Shown: positions 47,490 through 56,373 of the stretch, in pieces
How the letters are laid out: each line of letters opens with the position of its first letter
How positions within the stretch are numbered: the stretch's first letter is position 1
Assembly: GCF_036169555.1 (NCBI RefSeq)
Contig: NZ_CP108032.1
Location: 2,790,001-2,854,000 of the forward strand
Reading direction: 5' to 3'
DNA: 64,000 nt
DNA from: Streptomyces sp. NBC_00306
Lineage (GTDB): Bacteria; Actinomycetota; Actinomycetes; Streptomycetales; Streptomycetaceae
Notes under the pieces: generated by a model
The model's input: only the letters and a program-made list of their open reading frames with translations
Database searches by the model: none
What the model was told of the DNA's origin: nothing
Position numbers and translations under genes: made by a program

Positions 47490-49757
47490 GTGGAAACGTC
47501 CGTGCACACGACCCAGGTCGAACTCACCATCGGCGGGATGACCTGTGCCTCCTGCGCCGCTCGCGTGGAGAAGAAGCTCAACCGCATGGAGGGGGTCGAG
47601 GCCACGGTCAACTACGCGACGGAGAAGGCCCGGATCTCCTGTCCGCCGGACCTGAAGGTGAGCGACCTGATCGCCACCGTCGTGAAGACCGGGTACACGG
47701 CCGAGGAGCCGCCGCCCCCGGCGCCGGAACCCGAGATCTCGGCCGGCGCCGGCAGCACCGGCACCGGCAGTCCCGACGGCGGCGTGGGCGACCCGGAGTC
47801 GGCCGCGCTCCGGCAGCGTCTCGTCGTCTCCGCCGTGCTGTCCGTGCCGGTGGTCCTGATGGCGATGGTCCCGGCCCTTCAGTTCGACAACTGGCAGTGG
47901 CTCTCCCTGACGCTCGCCGCGCCGGTCGCCGTCTGGGGCGCGCTGCCCTTCCACCGGGCCACCTGGACCAATCTGCGGCACGGCGCCGCCAGCATGGACA
48001 CCCTGGTCTCCCTCGGCACGCTGGCCGCCTTCGGCTGGTCGCTGTGGGCCCTGTTCCTCGGTCACGCCGGGATGCCGGGCATGCGGCACGGCTTCGACCT
48101 GACGGCCTCGCGCACCGACGGCGCGTCCACGATCTATCTCGAAGTCACCGCCGGTGTGGTGACCTTCCTCCTGCTCGGCCGCTATCTGGAGGCCCGCTCC
48201 AAGCGGAAGGCCGGCGCGGCACTGCGTGCCCTGATGGAACTGGGCGCCAAGGACGTGGCCTTGTTGCGGGACGGCACGGAGACGCGGATACCGATCGGCC
48301 GGCTGGCGGCCGGTGACCGATTCGTCGTCCGCCCGGGCGAGAAGATCGCCACCGACGGCACGGTCGTGGAGGGCACGTCCGCCGTCGACGCCTCCCTGCT
48401 GACCGGCGAGTCGGTACCGGCGGACGTGGCGGCCGGCGACCCGGTCACCGGCGGCTGTGTGAACGTCGGGGGCCGCCTTGTCGTCGAGGCCACCCGGGTC
48501 GGCGCGGACACCCGGCTGGCCCGCATGGCCAAACTCGTGGAGGACGCCCAGAGCGGCAAGGCGGACGTGCAGCGTCTGGCCGACCGGATCTCGGCCGTCT
48601 TCGTTCCCGTCGTCATCGTCCTCGCGCTGCTCACCCTCGGGTTCTGGCTGGGCAGCGGAGCGGGCCCGACCGCCGCGTTCACCGCGGCCGTCGCCGTGCT
48701 GATCATCGCCTGCCCCTGTGCGCTCGGGCTGGCCACGCCGACCGCGCTCATGGTCGGCACCGGGCGGGGCGCCCAGCTCGGCATCCTCATCAAGGGTCCC
48801 GAGGTCCTGGAGGCCACCCGCACCGTCGACACCGTCGTCCTCGACAAGACCGGCACGGTGACCACCGGCCGGATGAGCCTCCAGGGCGTCCACACCGTGG
48901 AGCCGGGTGACGAGGGGGCCGGGAGCGAGCTGCTGCGTCTCGCGGGCGCTCTGGAGCACGCCTCCGAGCATCCCGTCGCCCGGGCGATCGCGGCGGGCGC
49001 CGCGGAGCGGGTGGGCACGCTGCCCGTCCCGTCGTCGTTCGAGAACCTTCCCGGCCTCGGCGTACGCGGCACGGTCGACGGCCACGACGTCCTGGTGGGC
49101 CGTGCACGCCTGCTGGAGGACGCGGGTGTGGAAGTGCCGCCCGCGCTGCGCTCCGTCGCGGCGGACGGCCGTACGGCGGTCTTCGCGGCCCGGGACGGCA
49201 AGGTGCTCGGCGCCCTCACGGTCGCCGACACGGTCCGGGACACGAGCGCCGAGGCCGTCGCCCGTCTGCGGGACCTCGGCCTCACGCCGGTGCTGCTGAC
49301 GGGCGACAGCCGGGCGGTCGCCGAGGCGGTCGCGGCCGAGGTCGGCATCGACGAGGTGCATGCCGAGGTGATGCCGGAGGAGAAGGTGGAGGTGGTCCGG
49401 CGCCTCCAGGCACAGGGCCGCCGGGTGGCCATGGTCGGCGACGGGGTGAACGACGCGGCCGCCCTCGCCACGGCGGACCTCGGTCTGGCCATGGGCACGG
49501 GGACGGACGCCGCCATCGAGGCCGGTGACCTCACACTCGTACGGGGCGACCTGAGGGCCGCGGCCGACGCCATCCGTCTCGCCCGTCGGACTCTTGCCAC
49601 AATCATCGGCAATCTTTTCTGGGCCTTCGGCTACAACCTCGCCGCACTGCCTCTCGCGGCGTTTGGCCTGCTCAACCCCATGATCGCCGGTCTGGCCATG
49701 GCCTTTTCGTCCGTATTTGTGGTGACCAACAGCCTGCGTCTACGCTCTTTCCGATGA
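47490..49757 (+). CDS. copA: Copper-translocating P-type ATPase
   Basis: About 755 residues. An N-terminal HMA domain (GGMTCASCAARVEKKLN) is followed by a disordered linker and eight hydrophobic segments. The P1B signatures are intact: LTGES, intramembrane CPC in IIACPCALGLATP, phosphorylation site DKTGTVTTG, the HP dipeptide in ASEHPVARAI, and hinge MVGDGVNDAAAL. It exports Cu(I) from the cytoplasm. GTG 47490 with GGAG 8 bases upstream is preferred over TTG 47472. It is cotranscribed with copZ under CsoR-type control. Confidence 0.95.
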   Translation: METSVHTTQVELTIGGMTCASCAARVEKKLNRMEGVEATVNYATEKARISCPPDLKVSDLIATVVKTGYTAEEPPPPAPEPEISAGAGSTGTGSPDGGVGDPESAALRQRLVVSAVLSVPVVLMAMVPALQFDNWQWLSLTLAAPVAVWGALPFHRATWTNLRHGAASMDTLVSLGTLAAFGWSLWALFLGHAGMPGMRHGFDLTASRTDGASTIYLEVTAGVVTFLLLGRYLEARSKRKAGAALRALMELGAKDVALLRDGTETRIPIGRLAAGDRFVVRPGEKIATDGTVVEGTSAVDASLLTGESVPADVAAGDPVTGGCVNVGGRLVVEATRVGADTRLARMAKLVEDAQSGKADVQRLADRISAVFVPVVIVLALLTLGFWLGSGAGPTAAFTAAVAVLIIACPCALGLATPTALMVGTGRGAQLGILIKGPEVLEATRTVDTVVLDKTGTVTTGRMSLQGVHTVEPGDEGAGSELLRLAGALEHASEHPVARAIAAGAAERVGTLPVPSSFENLPGLGVRGTVDGHDVLVGRARLLEDAGVEVPPALRSVAADGRTAVFAARDGKVLGALTVADTVRDTSAEAVARLRDLGLTPVLLTGDSRAVAEAVAAEVGIDEVHAEVMPEEKVEVVRRLQAQGRRVAMVGDGVNDAAALATADLGLAMGTGTDAAIEAGDLTLVRGDLRAAADAIRLARRTLATIIGNLFWAFGYNLAALPLAAFGLLNPMIAGLAMAFSSVFVVTNSLRLRSFR

Positions 49758-50174
49758 CTACATGTGGGTCACAGGACCTTCACAAAGAGACCTAGATCAC
49801 AGATATTTAGGGGTAACCATTAAGGCTCCTCGCGAGTCTGAATGGGCGATGCCGAGAACGTCTTGGGGGACGTTCATGGGATGTCTTGGGGGACGTCTCA
49901 GGCAAGCGTTGGCCGGGGCACGTGCCCGGGGAGCTTTGAGCGGCCCTCCCGTGCGTGCGTACCCCGGCAGACCGCGAGGAACTTCTGCCCACCCGGCAGA
50001 GACGCCCGGCCGGATCCCGTGGGGGGAATCCGCTCCGGGGATATGGGAAGCGCCCCGCCCGCCGACCCGTGGGGGGATCGGCAGCGGGGCGCTTTCCGTT
50101 ACGTACGCAGCCTCGGCGGGGCCGGCCGGATCACCTTCTCAGGAGTGACCGGTCCCCTGGTCGGGACGGTCGCT
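49758..50174. other. Convergent intergenic region with direct repeats
   Basis: 417 bp between copA and citrate synthase stops. GTCTTGGGGGACGT is repeated exactly at 49860-49873 and 49883-49896 (period 23). A plus-strand frame starting near 49842 reads through the repeat but continues antisense into citA and is not gene-like. The region ends in the strong hairpin at 50046-50097. The A/T-rich stretch at 49790-49830 (GATATTTAGGGGTAACCATTAAGG) resembles promoter DNA, so a small untranslated or leader transcript cannot be excluded. Confidence 0.5.
50046..50097. terminator. Strong hairpin terminator between copA and citA
   Basis: GGAAGCGCCCCGC (50046-50058) pairs with GCGGGGCGCTTTCC (50084-50097) with a single bulged base and a 25-base loop. 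In both orientations the arm reads out into short pyrimidine or purine runs, so it can stop transcription from either convergent gene. Confidence 0.8.
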
Positions 50175-51473
50175 TCAGCGAGCCTCGACCGGGACGAAGT
50201 CACGCAGGACCTCGCCGGTGTAGATCTGGCGCGGGCGGCCGATGCGGGAACCCGGCTCCTTGATCATCTCGTGCCACTGGGCGATCCAGCCGGGCAGCCG
50301 GCCGATCGCGAAGAGCACGGTGAACATCTCGGTCGGGAAGCCCATGGCCCGGTAGATGAGACCCGTGTAGAAGTCCACGTTCGGGTAGAGGTTGCGCGAG
50401 ACGAAGTAGTCGTCGGAGAGCGCGTGCTCCTCGAGCTTCAGCGCGATGTCCAGCAGCTCGTCGGACTTGCCGAGGGCCGAGAGGACGTCGTGCGCCGCCG
50501 CCTTGATGATCTTCGCCCGGGGGTCGAAGCTCTTGTAGACGCGGTGGCCGAAGCCCATCAGGCGGACGCCGTCCTCCTTGTTCTTCACCTTGCGGATGAA
50601 GGAGTCGACGTCGCCGCCGTTGGCCTTGATGCCCTCGAGCATCTCCAGCACCGACTGGTTGGCGCCGCCGTGCAGCGGGCCCCACAGGGCGCTGATGCCG
50701 GCGGAGATCGAGGCGAACATGTTCGCCTGCGAGGAGCCGACCAGACGCACGGTGGACGTCGAACAGTTCTGCTCGTGGTCCGCGTGCAGGATCAGCAGCT
50801 TGTCGAGCGCCGAGACCACGACCGGGTCCAGGTCGTACTCCTGGGCCGGGACCGAGAAGGTCATCCGCAGGAAGTTCTCCACGTACCCGAGGTCGTTGCG
50901 CGGGTAGACGAAGGGGTGCCCGATCGACTTCTTGTAGGCGTATGCCGCGATCGTCGGAAGCTTGGCGAGCAGCCGGATCGTCGAGAGGTGACGCTGCTTC
51001 TCGTCGAACGGGTTGTGGCTGTCCTGGTAGAACGTCGACAGCGCACTGACCACGGAGGACAGCATCGCCATCGGGTGGGCGTCACGCGGGAAGCCGTCGA
51101 AGAACCGCTTGACGTCCTCGTGCAGCAGCGTGTGCTGGGTGATCTCGCCCTTGAAGGCGGACAGCTCGTCGACCGTCGGCAGCTCACCGTTGATCAGCAG
51201 GTACGCCACCTCGAGGAAGGTGGAGCGCTCGGCCAGCTGCTCGATGGGGTAACCGCGGTACCGCAGAATCCCCTGCTCACCGTCGAGATAGGTGATCGCG
51301 GATTTATAGGCGGCGGTGTTGCCGTAGCCACTGTCCAGGGTCACCAGACCGGTCTGGGCTCGGAGCTTCCCGATGTCGAAGCCCTTGTCACCGACGGTGC
51401 TGTCGACCACCGGGTAGGTGTATTCACCGTCCGCGTACCGCAGTACTACTGCGCTATTAGCGTTGTCGCTCAC
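50175..51473 (-). CDS. gltA: Citrate synthase
   Basis: 432 residues, the hexameric bacterial type. Catalytic residues are visible: His in WGPLHGGANQ, His in MGFGHRVYKSFDPRA and Asp in NVDFYTGLIYRAMG. It condenses oxaloacetate and acetyl-CoA, the first TCA-cycle step. GTG 51473 (SDNANSAVVLRYADGEY) with GAGGG upstream matches the family N-terminus; the frame is open further to 51530. It is transcribed toward copA, with the strong terminator beyond its stop. Confidence 0.95.
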   Translation of the reverse strand: MSDNANSAVVLRYADGEYTYPVVDSTVGDKGFDIGKLRAQTGLVTLDSGYGNTAAYKSAITYLDGEQGILRYRGYPIEQLAERSTFLEVAYLLINGELPTVDELSAFKGEITQHTLLHEDVKRFFDGFPRDAHPMAMLSSVVSALSTFYQDSHNPFDEKQRHLSTIRLLAKLPTIAAYAYKKSIGHPFVYPRNDLGYVENFLRMTFSVPAQEYDLDPVVVSALDKLLILHADHEQNCSTSTVRLVGSSQANMFASISAGISALWGPLHGGANQSVLEMLEGIKANGGDVDSFIRKVKNKEDGVRLMGFGHRVYKSFDPRAKIIKAAAHDVLSALGKSDELLDIALKLEEHALSDDYFVSRNLYPNVDFYTGLIYRAMGFPTEMFTVLFAIGRLPGWIAQWHEMIKEPGSRIGRPRQIYTGEVLRDFVPVEAR

Positions 51474-51580
51474 GTCATCCCTCACCGACGTAGTGCCTCT
51501 TCTTCGAGGTGCCCTGACTGTCTCTACCATCCCCCATTTGGCTCAGGAGAGTGCACTCGGGGTCGACCAATGGGCCTATC

Positions 51581-51599
51581 GGCGGCACTCAGTGCCGCC
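51581..51599. repeat. Perfect 9-bp inverted repeat upstream of citA
   Basis: GGCGGCACT-C-AGTGCCGCC, centred about 117 bp upstream of the citrate synthase start and downstream of recD2's end. It could be an operator for citA or part of termination from recD2. Confidence 0.55.
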
Positions 51600-51640
51600 A
51601 ACCTGCTCATCTTGCCCCCTTCGCCCTGGTTCCGGAAGCC

Positions 51641-51660
51641 GGGGTGGCATTTCCCACCCC
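51641..51660 (-). terminator. Hairpin beyond recD2
   Basis: GGGGTGG (51641-51647) pairs with CCACCCC (51654-51660) around CATTTCC, 42 bp past the recD2 stop on the minus strand. Confidence 0.6.
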
Positions 51661-51702
51661 GCGGGGCCGGAGGCTCCCCCGGCCGGCCGATGCCCGGACG
51701 GC

Positions 51703-53907
51703 TCAGCCGCCGGTCAGCCGGTGGTCGAGCGCGGTGAAGCGTCTGCCTGCGGAAACGGTGCGCACCGCCTGTCCTATCGCCTTGCGGGAGCCGACGAGCA
51801 CGACGAGCTTCTTGGCCCGGGTGACCGCCGTGTAGAGGAGGTTCCGCTGAAGCATCATCCATGCTCCGGTGGTGACCGGGATCACCACCGCCGGGTATTC
51901 GCTGCCCTGGGAGCGGTGGATGGTCACGGCGTACGCGTGGGCCAGCTCGTCCAGCTCGTCGAAGTCGTACCCAACCTCCTCGTCCTCGTCCGTCAGCACC
52001 GTCAGCCGCTGATCATCCGGCTGGAGCGAGGTGACCACGCCGACCGTGCCGTTGAAGACGCCGTTCTTTCCCTTCTCGTAATTGTTCCGAATCTGGGTGA
52101 CCTTGTCGCCGACCCGGAAGACCCGTCCGCCGAAACGCTTCTCGGGGAGATCCGGCCGGGCGGGCGTAATGGCCTGTTGCAGCAGACCGTTGAGGGTGCC
52201 CGCACCCGCCGGGCCGCGGTGCATGGGCGCCAGAACCTGCACATCCCGCCGCGGGTCGAGCCCGAACTTGGCCGGAATCCGACGGGCCGCCACGTCCACG
52301 GTGACCCTTCCCGCGTCCTCCGTCTCGTCCTCGACGAAGAGGAAGAAGTCGGAGAGTCCCGAAGTGATCGGCGGAAGACCGGAGTTGATGCGGTGGGCGT
52401 TGGTCACCACACCGGACTGCTGGGCCTGGCGGAAGATCCGGGTGAGGCGGACATGGGGCACCGGGCCGCCGTCCGCGAGCAGATCCCGCAGCACCTCGCC
52501 CGCGCCCACGCTCGGCAACTGGTCGACGTCCCCGACGAGCAGCAGGTGCGCCCCCGGTGCGACGGCCTTGACCAGCTTGTTGGCCAGCAGCAGATCGAGC
52601 ATGGACGCCTCGTCCACGACGACCAGATCGGCGGCGAGCGGGCGGTCCCGGTCGTATGCCGCGTCGCCGCCCGGTCTGAGTTCCAGCAGCCGGTGGACGG
52701 TGGACGCCTCCGCCCCGGTCAGCTCCGAGAGCCGCTTGGCCGCGCGGCCGGTGGGGGCGGCCAGCACCACCTTCGCCTTCTTGGCGCGGGCCAGCTCCAC
52801 CACCGACCGCACGGTGAAGGACTTTCCGCAGCCGGGGCCACCGGTGAGCACAGCGACCTTGCTGGTGAGCGCGAGTCGCACCGCGGCCTCCTGCTCGGGG
52901 GCCAGCGCGGCGCCGGTGCGGTCGGCGAGCCAGGCGAGCGCTTTGTCCCACACGACGTCCCGGAAGCCCGGCATCCGGTCCTCGTCGGTGCGCAGCAGCC
53001 GGTTCACCTGGGCGGCCAGGGAGATCTCGGCACGGTGGAAGGGCACCAGATAGACGGCGGTCACCGCCTCGCCCCCGTCCGCCCCGGGCACGCTTTCCCG
53101 CACGACTCCCTCCTCGTCGGCCGCGAGCTCGGCGAGGCACTCGATGACCAGGCCGGTGTCCACCTGGAGGAGCTTCACGGCGTCCGCGATCAACTGCTCC
53201 TCGGGCAGGAAGCAGTGACCCTGGTCGGTCGACTGGGACAGGGCGTACTGGAGGCCGGCCTTGACCCGCTCCGGACTGTCGTGGGGTATGCCGACGGCCT
53301 GGGCGATCTTGTCGGCGGTGAGGAAGCCGATGCCCCACACGTCGGCCGCGAGGCGGTAGGGCTGGTTCTTCACGACCGAGATCGAGGCGTCCCCGTACTT
53401 CTTGTAGATGCGCACGGCGATGGAGGTGGAGACGCCGACACCCTGGAGGAAGATCATGACCTCCTTGATGGCCTTCTGTTCCTCCCAAGCGGCGCCGATC
53501 AACGTGGTCCGCTTCGGGCCGAGTCCGGGGACCTCGATGAGTTTCTTCGGCTCCCTCTCGATGATGTCGAGGGTCTCGACGCCGAAGTGGTCGACGATGC
53601 GCTCGGCGATCCTCGGGCCGATGCCCTTGATCAGACCGGAGCCGAGATAACGGCGTATGCCCTGGACGGTGGCCGGGAGGACGGTGGTGTAGTTCTCCAC
53701 GGTGAACTGCTTGCCGTACTGCGGATGGGAGCCCCAGCGGCCCTCCATGCGCAGGGACTCGCCCGGCTGCGCGCCGAGCAGCGAGCCGACGACCGTGAGG
53801 AGATCGGCGCCGCGTCCGGTGTCGACGCGGGCGACCGTGTACCCGTTCTCCTCGTTGGCGTAGGTGATCCGCTCGAGGACCCCTTCGACCACTGCTGGAT
53901 TGGACAT
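51703..53907 (-). CDS. recD2: RecD2-type SF1B DNA helicase
   Basis: 734 residues. The N-terminal OB-like and helix-hairpin-helix region (IKGIGPRIAERIVDHFG, VPGLGPKR; about 95-190) is typical of RecD2, which works without RecBC. Helicase motifs are intact: Walker A TGGPGCGKSFT, Walker B DEASMLD, GDVDQLPSVGAG, and the C-terminal HRSQGSEYPAVVIP and YTAVTRAKKLVV. It is a 5'-3' helicase in recombinational repair. Start ATG 53907. It stands as a single gene upstream of citA on the same strand. Confidence 0.93.
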   Translation of the reverse strand: MSNPAVVEGVLERITYANEENGYTVARVDTGRGADLLTVVGSLLGAQPGESLRMEGRWGSHPQYGKQFTVENYTTVLPATVQGIRRYLGSGLIKGIGPRIAERIVDHFGVETLDIIEREPKKLIEVPGLGPKRTTLIGAAWEEQKAIKEVMIFLQGVGVSTSIAVRIYKKYGDASISVVKNQPYRLAADVWGIGFLTADKIAQAVGIPHDSPERVKAGLQYALSQSTDQGHCFLPEEQLIADAVKLLQVDTGLVIECLAELAADEEGVVRESVPGADGGEAVTAVYLVPFHRAEISLAAQVNRLLRTDEDRMPGFRDVVWDKALAWLADRTGAALAPEQEAAVRLALTSKVAVLTGGPGCGKSFTVRSVVELARAKKAKVVLAAPTGRAAKRLSELTGAEASTVHRLLELRPGGDAAYDRDRPLAADLVVVDEASMLDLLLANKLVKAVAPGAHLLLVGDVDQLPSVGAGEVLRDLLADGGPVPHVRLTRIFRQAQQSGVVTNAHRINSGLPPITSGLSDFFLFVEDETEDAGRVTVDVAARRIPAKFGLDPRRDVQVLAPMHRGPAGAGTLNGLLQQAITPARPDLPEKRFGGRVFRVGDKVTQIRNNYEKGKNGVFNGTVGVVTSLQPDDQRLTVLTDEDEEVGYDFDELDELAHAYAVTIHRSQGSEYPAVVIPVTTGAWMMLQRNLLYTAVTRAKKLVVLVGSRKAIGQAVRTVSAGRRFTALDHRLTGG

Positions 53908-54014
53908 GATCCGACGCTACCGCCGGGGTCGGACAACGCGGGGGGCCTGTGGACACATGCGAGGTTCGCGGCCGTCGTCCATCGTTGCTCGCGAAAACGG
54001 GTGCGTGACAGCGT

Positions 54015-54049
54015 GCGGTATGTGACGAACAACGGGGATGACATACCGC
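54015..54049. repeat. Inverted repeat upstream of RHS remnant
   Basis: GCGGTATGT (54015-54023) and ACATACCGC (54041-54049) are perfect inverted 9-mers with a 17-bp spacer, in the recD2-RHS gap. It could be an operator of recD2 or a recombination remnant. Confidence 0.55.
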
Positions 54050-54116
54050 GACAGCAACGCGCCTCGCGACACGCTCGGACGCCCGGTCGACGCGGCCGGT
54101 TTCACCAGGCTCGGTT

Positions 54117-54308
54117 CATTACGACCCCGAGACCTGTCGATATCTGAGCGTCGACCCGCTCGGTCTGGGCCCGGCACCGAACGCCGGCACCTATGTTCAC
54201 AATCCGCTGACGTGGGTGGACCCACTGGGGCTGAACCTCGAGGATGACAAGGGCGGAACCGTCATCACCCCCAAAGAGGGGAAGACGTACTTCGATGAGT
54301 TGCAGTAG
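54117..54308 (+). pseudogene. RHS/YD-repeat protein C-terminal remnant
   Basis: The frame begins HYDPETCRYLSVDPLGL, then NAGTYVHNPLTWVDPLGLN, which is the canonical RHS-core terminal motif (normally ARYYDPETGRY...DPLGL). After the core only 23 further residues occur (LEDDKGG...YFDELQ) before TAG at 54306-54308, too short for a toxin domain. No upstream RHS repeats exist; the sequence joins unrelated DNA near 54110. It is therefore a displaced or truncated C-terminal tip of a polymorphic toxin gene. Confidence 0.8.
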
Positions 54309-54328
54309 TACGGAGAAGGCGCCAGGAA

Positions 54329-54763
54329 ATGCAGAGCACCCACGACGCGACCATGACCGCCGAGCAGTTCTCGACCGTCTTCCAGGTGACGAAGGAGTTT
54401 CACAGCATCCCCCACGACGTGGTGGTCGCCGCCGGGATTCCGGCGCAACCGCCCGCTGATATCCTCGAGTTGGCTCGTCGCATCCGGCAGTCTCTCCCCG
54501 CCGGCCCGGTCGAGGTCTGCTTTGTCTCGCCGAGCACCGCGGAGAGCCGGACACTGCGTATCTCGGGTCCGCCCGCGGCACAAACGGACGGCACCGCTTC
54601 ATCAAGTGATTTTCCCCAGGCCACGGGACGGCTGTGGAGGCAGTTGATCGACGTGGCGGTCGCCACCTTGGGTGAGAAGGAACTGCGGTTCAGGACCGGC
54701 TTCACACAGGACGAGGTCGCCTCTGCCGCAGCGCCGCTCGACCACCTGTTCACCACTCGTTAG
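54329..54763 (+). CDS. Hypothetical protein, possible RHS immunity orphan
   Basis: 144 residues with no recognised domain. It is soluble and acidic, without a signal peptide, and begins 20 bp after the RHS remnant with an AGGAA ribosome-binding site. In RHS loci the gene directly downstream of the toxin tip is the cognate immunity gene, which suggests this role; the sequence itself does not prove it. An alternative ATG at 54353 (MTAEQFSTVFQ) would shorten it by 8 residues. A perfect 11-bp hairpin terminator follows. Confidence 0.65.
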   Translation: MQSTHDATMTAEQFSTVFQVTKEFHSIPHDVVVAAGIPAQPPADILELARRIRQSLPAGPVEVCFVSPSTAESRTLRISGPPAAQTDGTASSSDFPQATGRLWRQLIDVAVATLGEKELRFRTGFTQDEVASAAAPLDHLFTTR

Positions 54764-54849
54764 CCGATGGGCATCTGCCGGCCGCGGACCTTCCTGCGGC
54801 CGGCACTCGGAAGGCCTCGCGAGCCTCGCGCCGTCTCCTCAACATCGAG

Positions 54850-54875
54850 GGGGCCCGGCCGTAAGGCCGGGCCCC
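54850..54875 (+). terminator. Terminator after 54329-54763 gene
   Basis: GGGGCCCGGCC (54850-54860) and GGCCGGGCCCC (54865-54875) form a perfect 11-bp stem with a GTAA tetraloop, followed by TCCATTTCCCC. Confidence 0.85.
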
Positions 54876-55056
54876 TCCATTTCCCCTCCCTCAAGGACTC
54901 CCCGGATCCCCCCAGATCCCCCCCCGGGAGCCTTGATGACAGGTATGACCGACGTGACTGGTAAAGGGTTGTACGACTGCGGCCGGTAATTTTTCCGGAA
55001 CTCCCGGATCCAGTCGGCGGCCGCATCCGCGGGCCGCTCCCGCACTCCCGCCCGGC

Positions 55057-55731
55057 TCAGGTGGCGTTGAACCGGTCCTGGACCAGGACGCTGCCGTCGG
55101 CCGCGTAGACCGTCACCGTGTAGCCCTTCTGCATCACCTCGGGGCCCGGAAAGGCGTAGTACGTACCCCAGTCGGGCTCTCCGCGCAGGCTCAGGACGCC
55201 CGCCTCGTACTCCTTGTCGGCCACCCGGATCACGATGCGGGCCGGCGGGCTGTCCGTGCGGAAGGCGCCGTGGACGAGGCCCTCGCCGCTCGACAGGCCA
55301 CCGCTCACGCTGTCGGGCCGGATGTTGTCGCCCGGCAACTGCCGGGCGGCCGCTACCGCCTGCTGGATGTCGCCGTCCTGAACGACATAGTTCTGTTCGC
55401 CCTCGGGCAGCAGCACCATCTTCTGGCCGTGGCCGATACCGGCCACTTCGTACGGCTGGAGAGTCCGCACGCCCGGCCGGCCGGTGGATGCCGACGGGGC
55501 GGGGGCGGTGGCCGGCGGTGCGGGGGAGGGCGACACGTGGGTGCCGTCCACCCCCGCGTACGCCAGCACGGCGAGTGCCGCCGTGACCGTCGCCGCACCC
55601 GCCACGGCCGCCCGTCGCCGTGTGCGGGCCGCGCGGCCCCGGCGCAGTACCGCGTCGACCGGGGCGGGCCCCACGGCGTGGGCGTCCGCCTCGCGTCGCA
55701 GGGCGTCGCCGAGGCGCAGATCGTCGTTCAC
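55057..55731 (-). CDS. Single-pass membrane protein, putative anti-sigma or sensor partner
   Basis: 224 residues. The N-terminal 40 residues are cytoplasmic (RLGDALRREADAHAVG, RRGRAARTRRR), followed by a membrane helix (about 41-60) and an extracellular domain. Its ATG overlaps the sigma-factor stop (ATGA, 55728-55731). This is the usual arrangement for an anti-sigma factor, though no zinc-binding HxxxCxxC motif is present. The extracellular part (GIGHGQKMVLLPEGEQNYVV, NIRPDSVSGG, DWGTYYAFPG) is paralogous to the protein at 56374-56979. The ligand is unknown. Confidence 0.78.
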   Translation of the reverse strand: MNDDLRLGDALRREADAHAVGPAPVDAVLRRGRAARTRRRAAVAGAATVTAALAVLAYAGVDGTHVSPSPAPPATAPAPSASTGRPGVRTLQPYEVAGIGHGQKMVLLPEGEQNYVVQDGDIQQAVAAARQLPGDNIRPDSVSGGLSSGEGLVHGAFRTDSPPARIVIRVADKEYEAGVLSLRGEPDWGTYYAFPGPEVMQKGYTVTVYAADGSVLVQDRFNAT

Positions 55732-56282
55732 GGACGCGGCTCCCTCGGTGTCCCACGGGCCGCCCTGCCGTTCGCGGACGCCCCAGCGGGCTCACGAGCC
55801 ACCCCCGGCTCGCCGCGGAGGCGGCGCAGGGCACGCGCGCCGTGGCTGCGGACCGTGCCGATGCGGGTGCCGAGCAGCCGGGCCACCTCCGACTCGGTGC
55901 GGTCCTCCAGATACCGCAGCACGATCACGGCACGCTGCCGGGGCGGCAGCCGGTCGAGCGCCTGGACGAGCGCGCTCCGGTCGGCGATGCCCTCGGTGCG
56001 GTCCGGGGCCACGGTCTCCGGGAAGCGGGTGGTGAGCCACTCACGTGCCCGCGTACGCCGGAGCCGGTCCACATTGGCATTGATCATGATGCGCCAGACG
56101 TAGGCGTCGGGGTCGTCGGTGCGCTGGATGCGCTCCCACTTCACATACGCCTTGGCCAGGGCTGCCTGCACCAGGTCCTCCGCGTCGTGGTGATGTCCGG
56201 TCAGGAGCCGGGCCGTCCGGAGCATCCGTGGCCAGCGGCTGACCACGAATGCCCGGAAGTCCGCCTCCGCGCTCGTCTTCAA
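55728..56282 (-). CDS. SigE-family (ECF-like) RNA polymerase sigma factor
   Basis: 184 residues. Region 2 (about 10-75; FRAFVVSRWPRMLRTARLLTG, DAEDLVQAALAKAYVKW, PDAYVWRIMINANVDR) and region 4 (about 105-160; LDRLPPRQRAVIVLRYLEDRTESEVARLLGTRIGTVRSHGARA) match the actinobacterial SigE family of group IV factors. It directs RNA polymerase to a stress or envelope regulon. It is flanked on both sides by paralogous membrane/secreted proteins on the same strand and is translationally coupled to the downstream one. Start ATG 56282. Confidence 0.92.
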   Translation of the reverse strand: MKTSAEADFRAFVVSRWPRMLRTARLLTGHHHDAEDLVQAALAKAYVKWERIQRTDDPDAYVWRIMINANVDRLRRTRAREWLTTRFPETVAPDRTEGIADRSALVQALDRLPPRQRAVIVLRYLEDRTESEVARLLGTRIGTVRSHGARALRRLRGEPGVAREPAGASANGRAARGTPREPRP

Positions 56283-56373
56283 TCAGGGTCCTCTGTCGGG
56301 GCCGCTGTTCGCCGTCGGGGGGCCGCGCCGGCGTGCCCGACCCCTGTACGGGCCCGGCGGCGCGGCACCGGTC

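Noticed and set aside
49842..51737. 631-codon plus-strand frame spanning the copA-citA gap and citrate synthase
   Set aside because: Most lies antisense to citrate synthase, and the predicted protein is low-complexity Val/Arg/Asp. Only the repeat near its beginning was kept, as an intergenic observation.
51418..54147. 909-codon plus-strand frame opposite recD2
   Set aside because: It is antisense to intact helicase motifs and shows no recognised domain.
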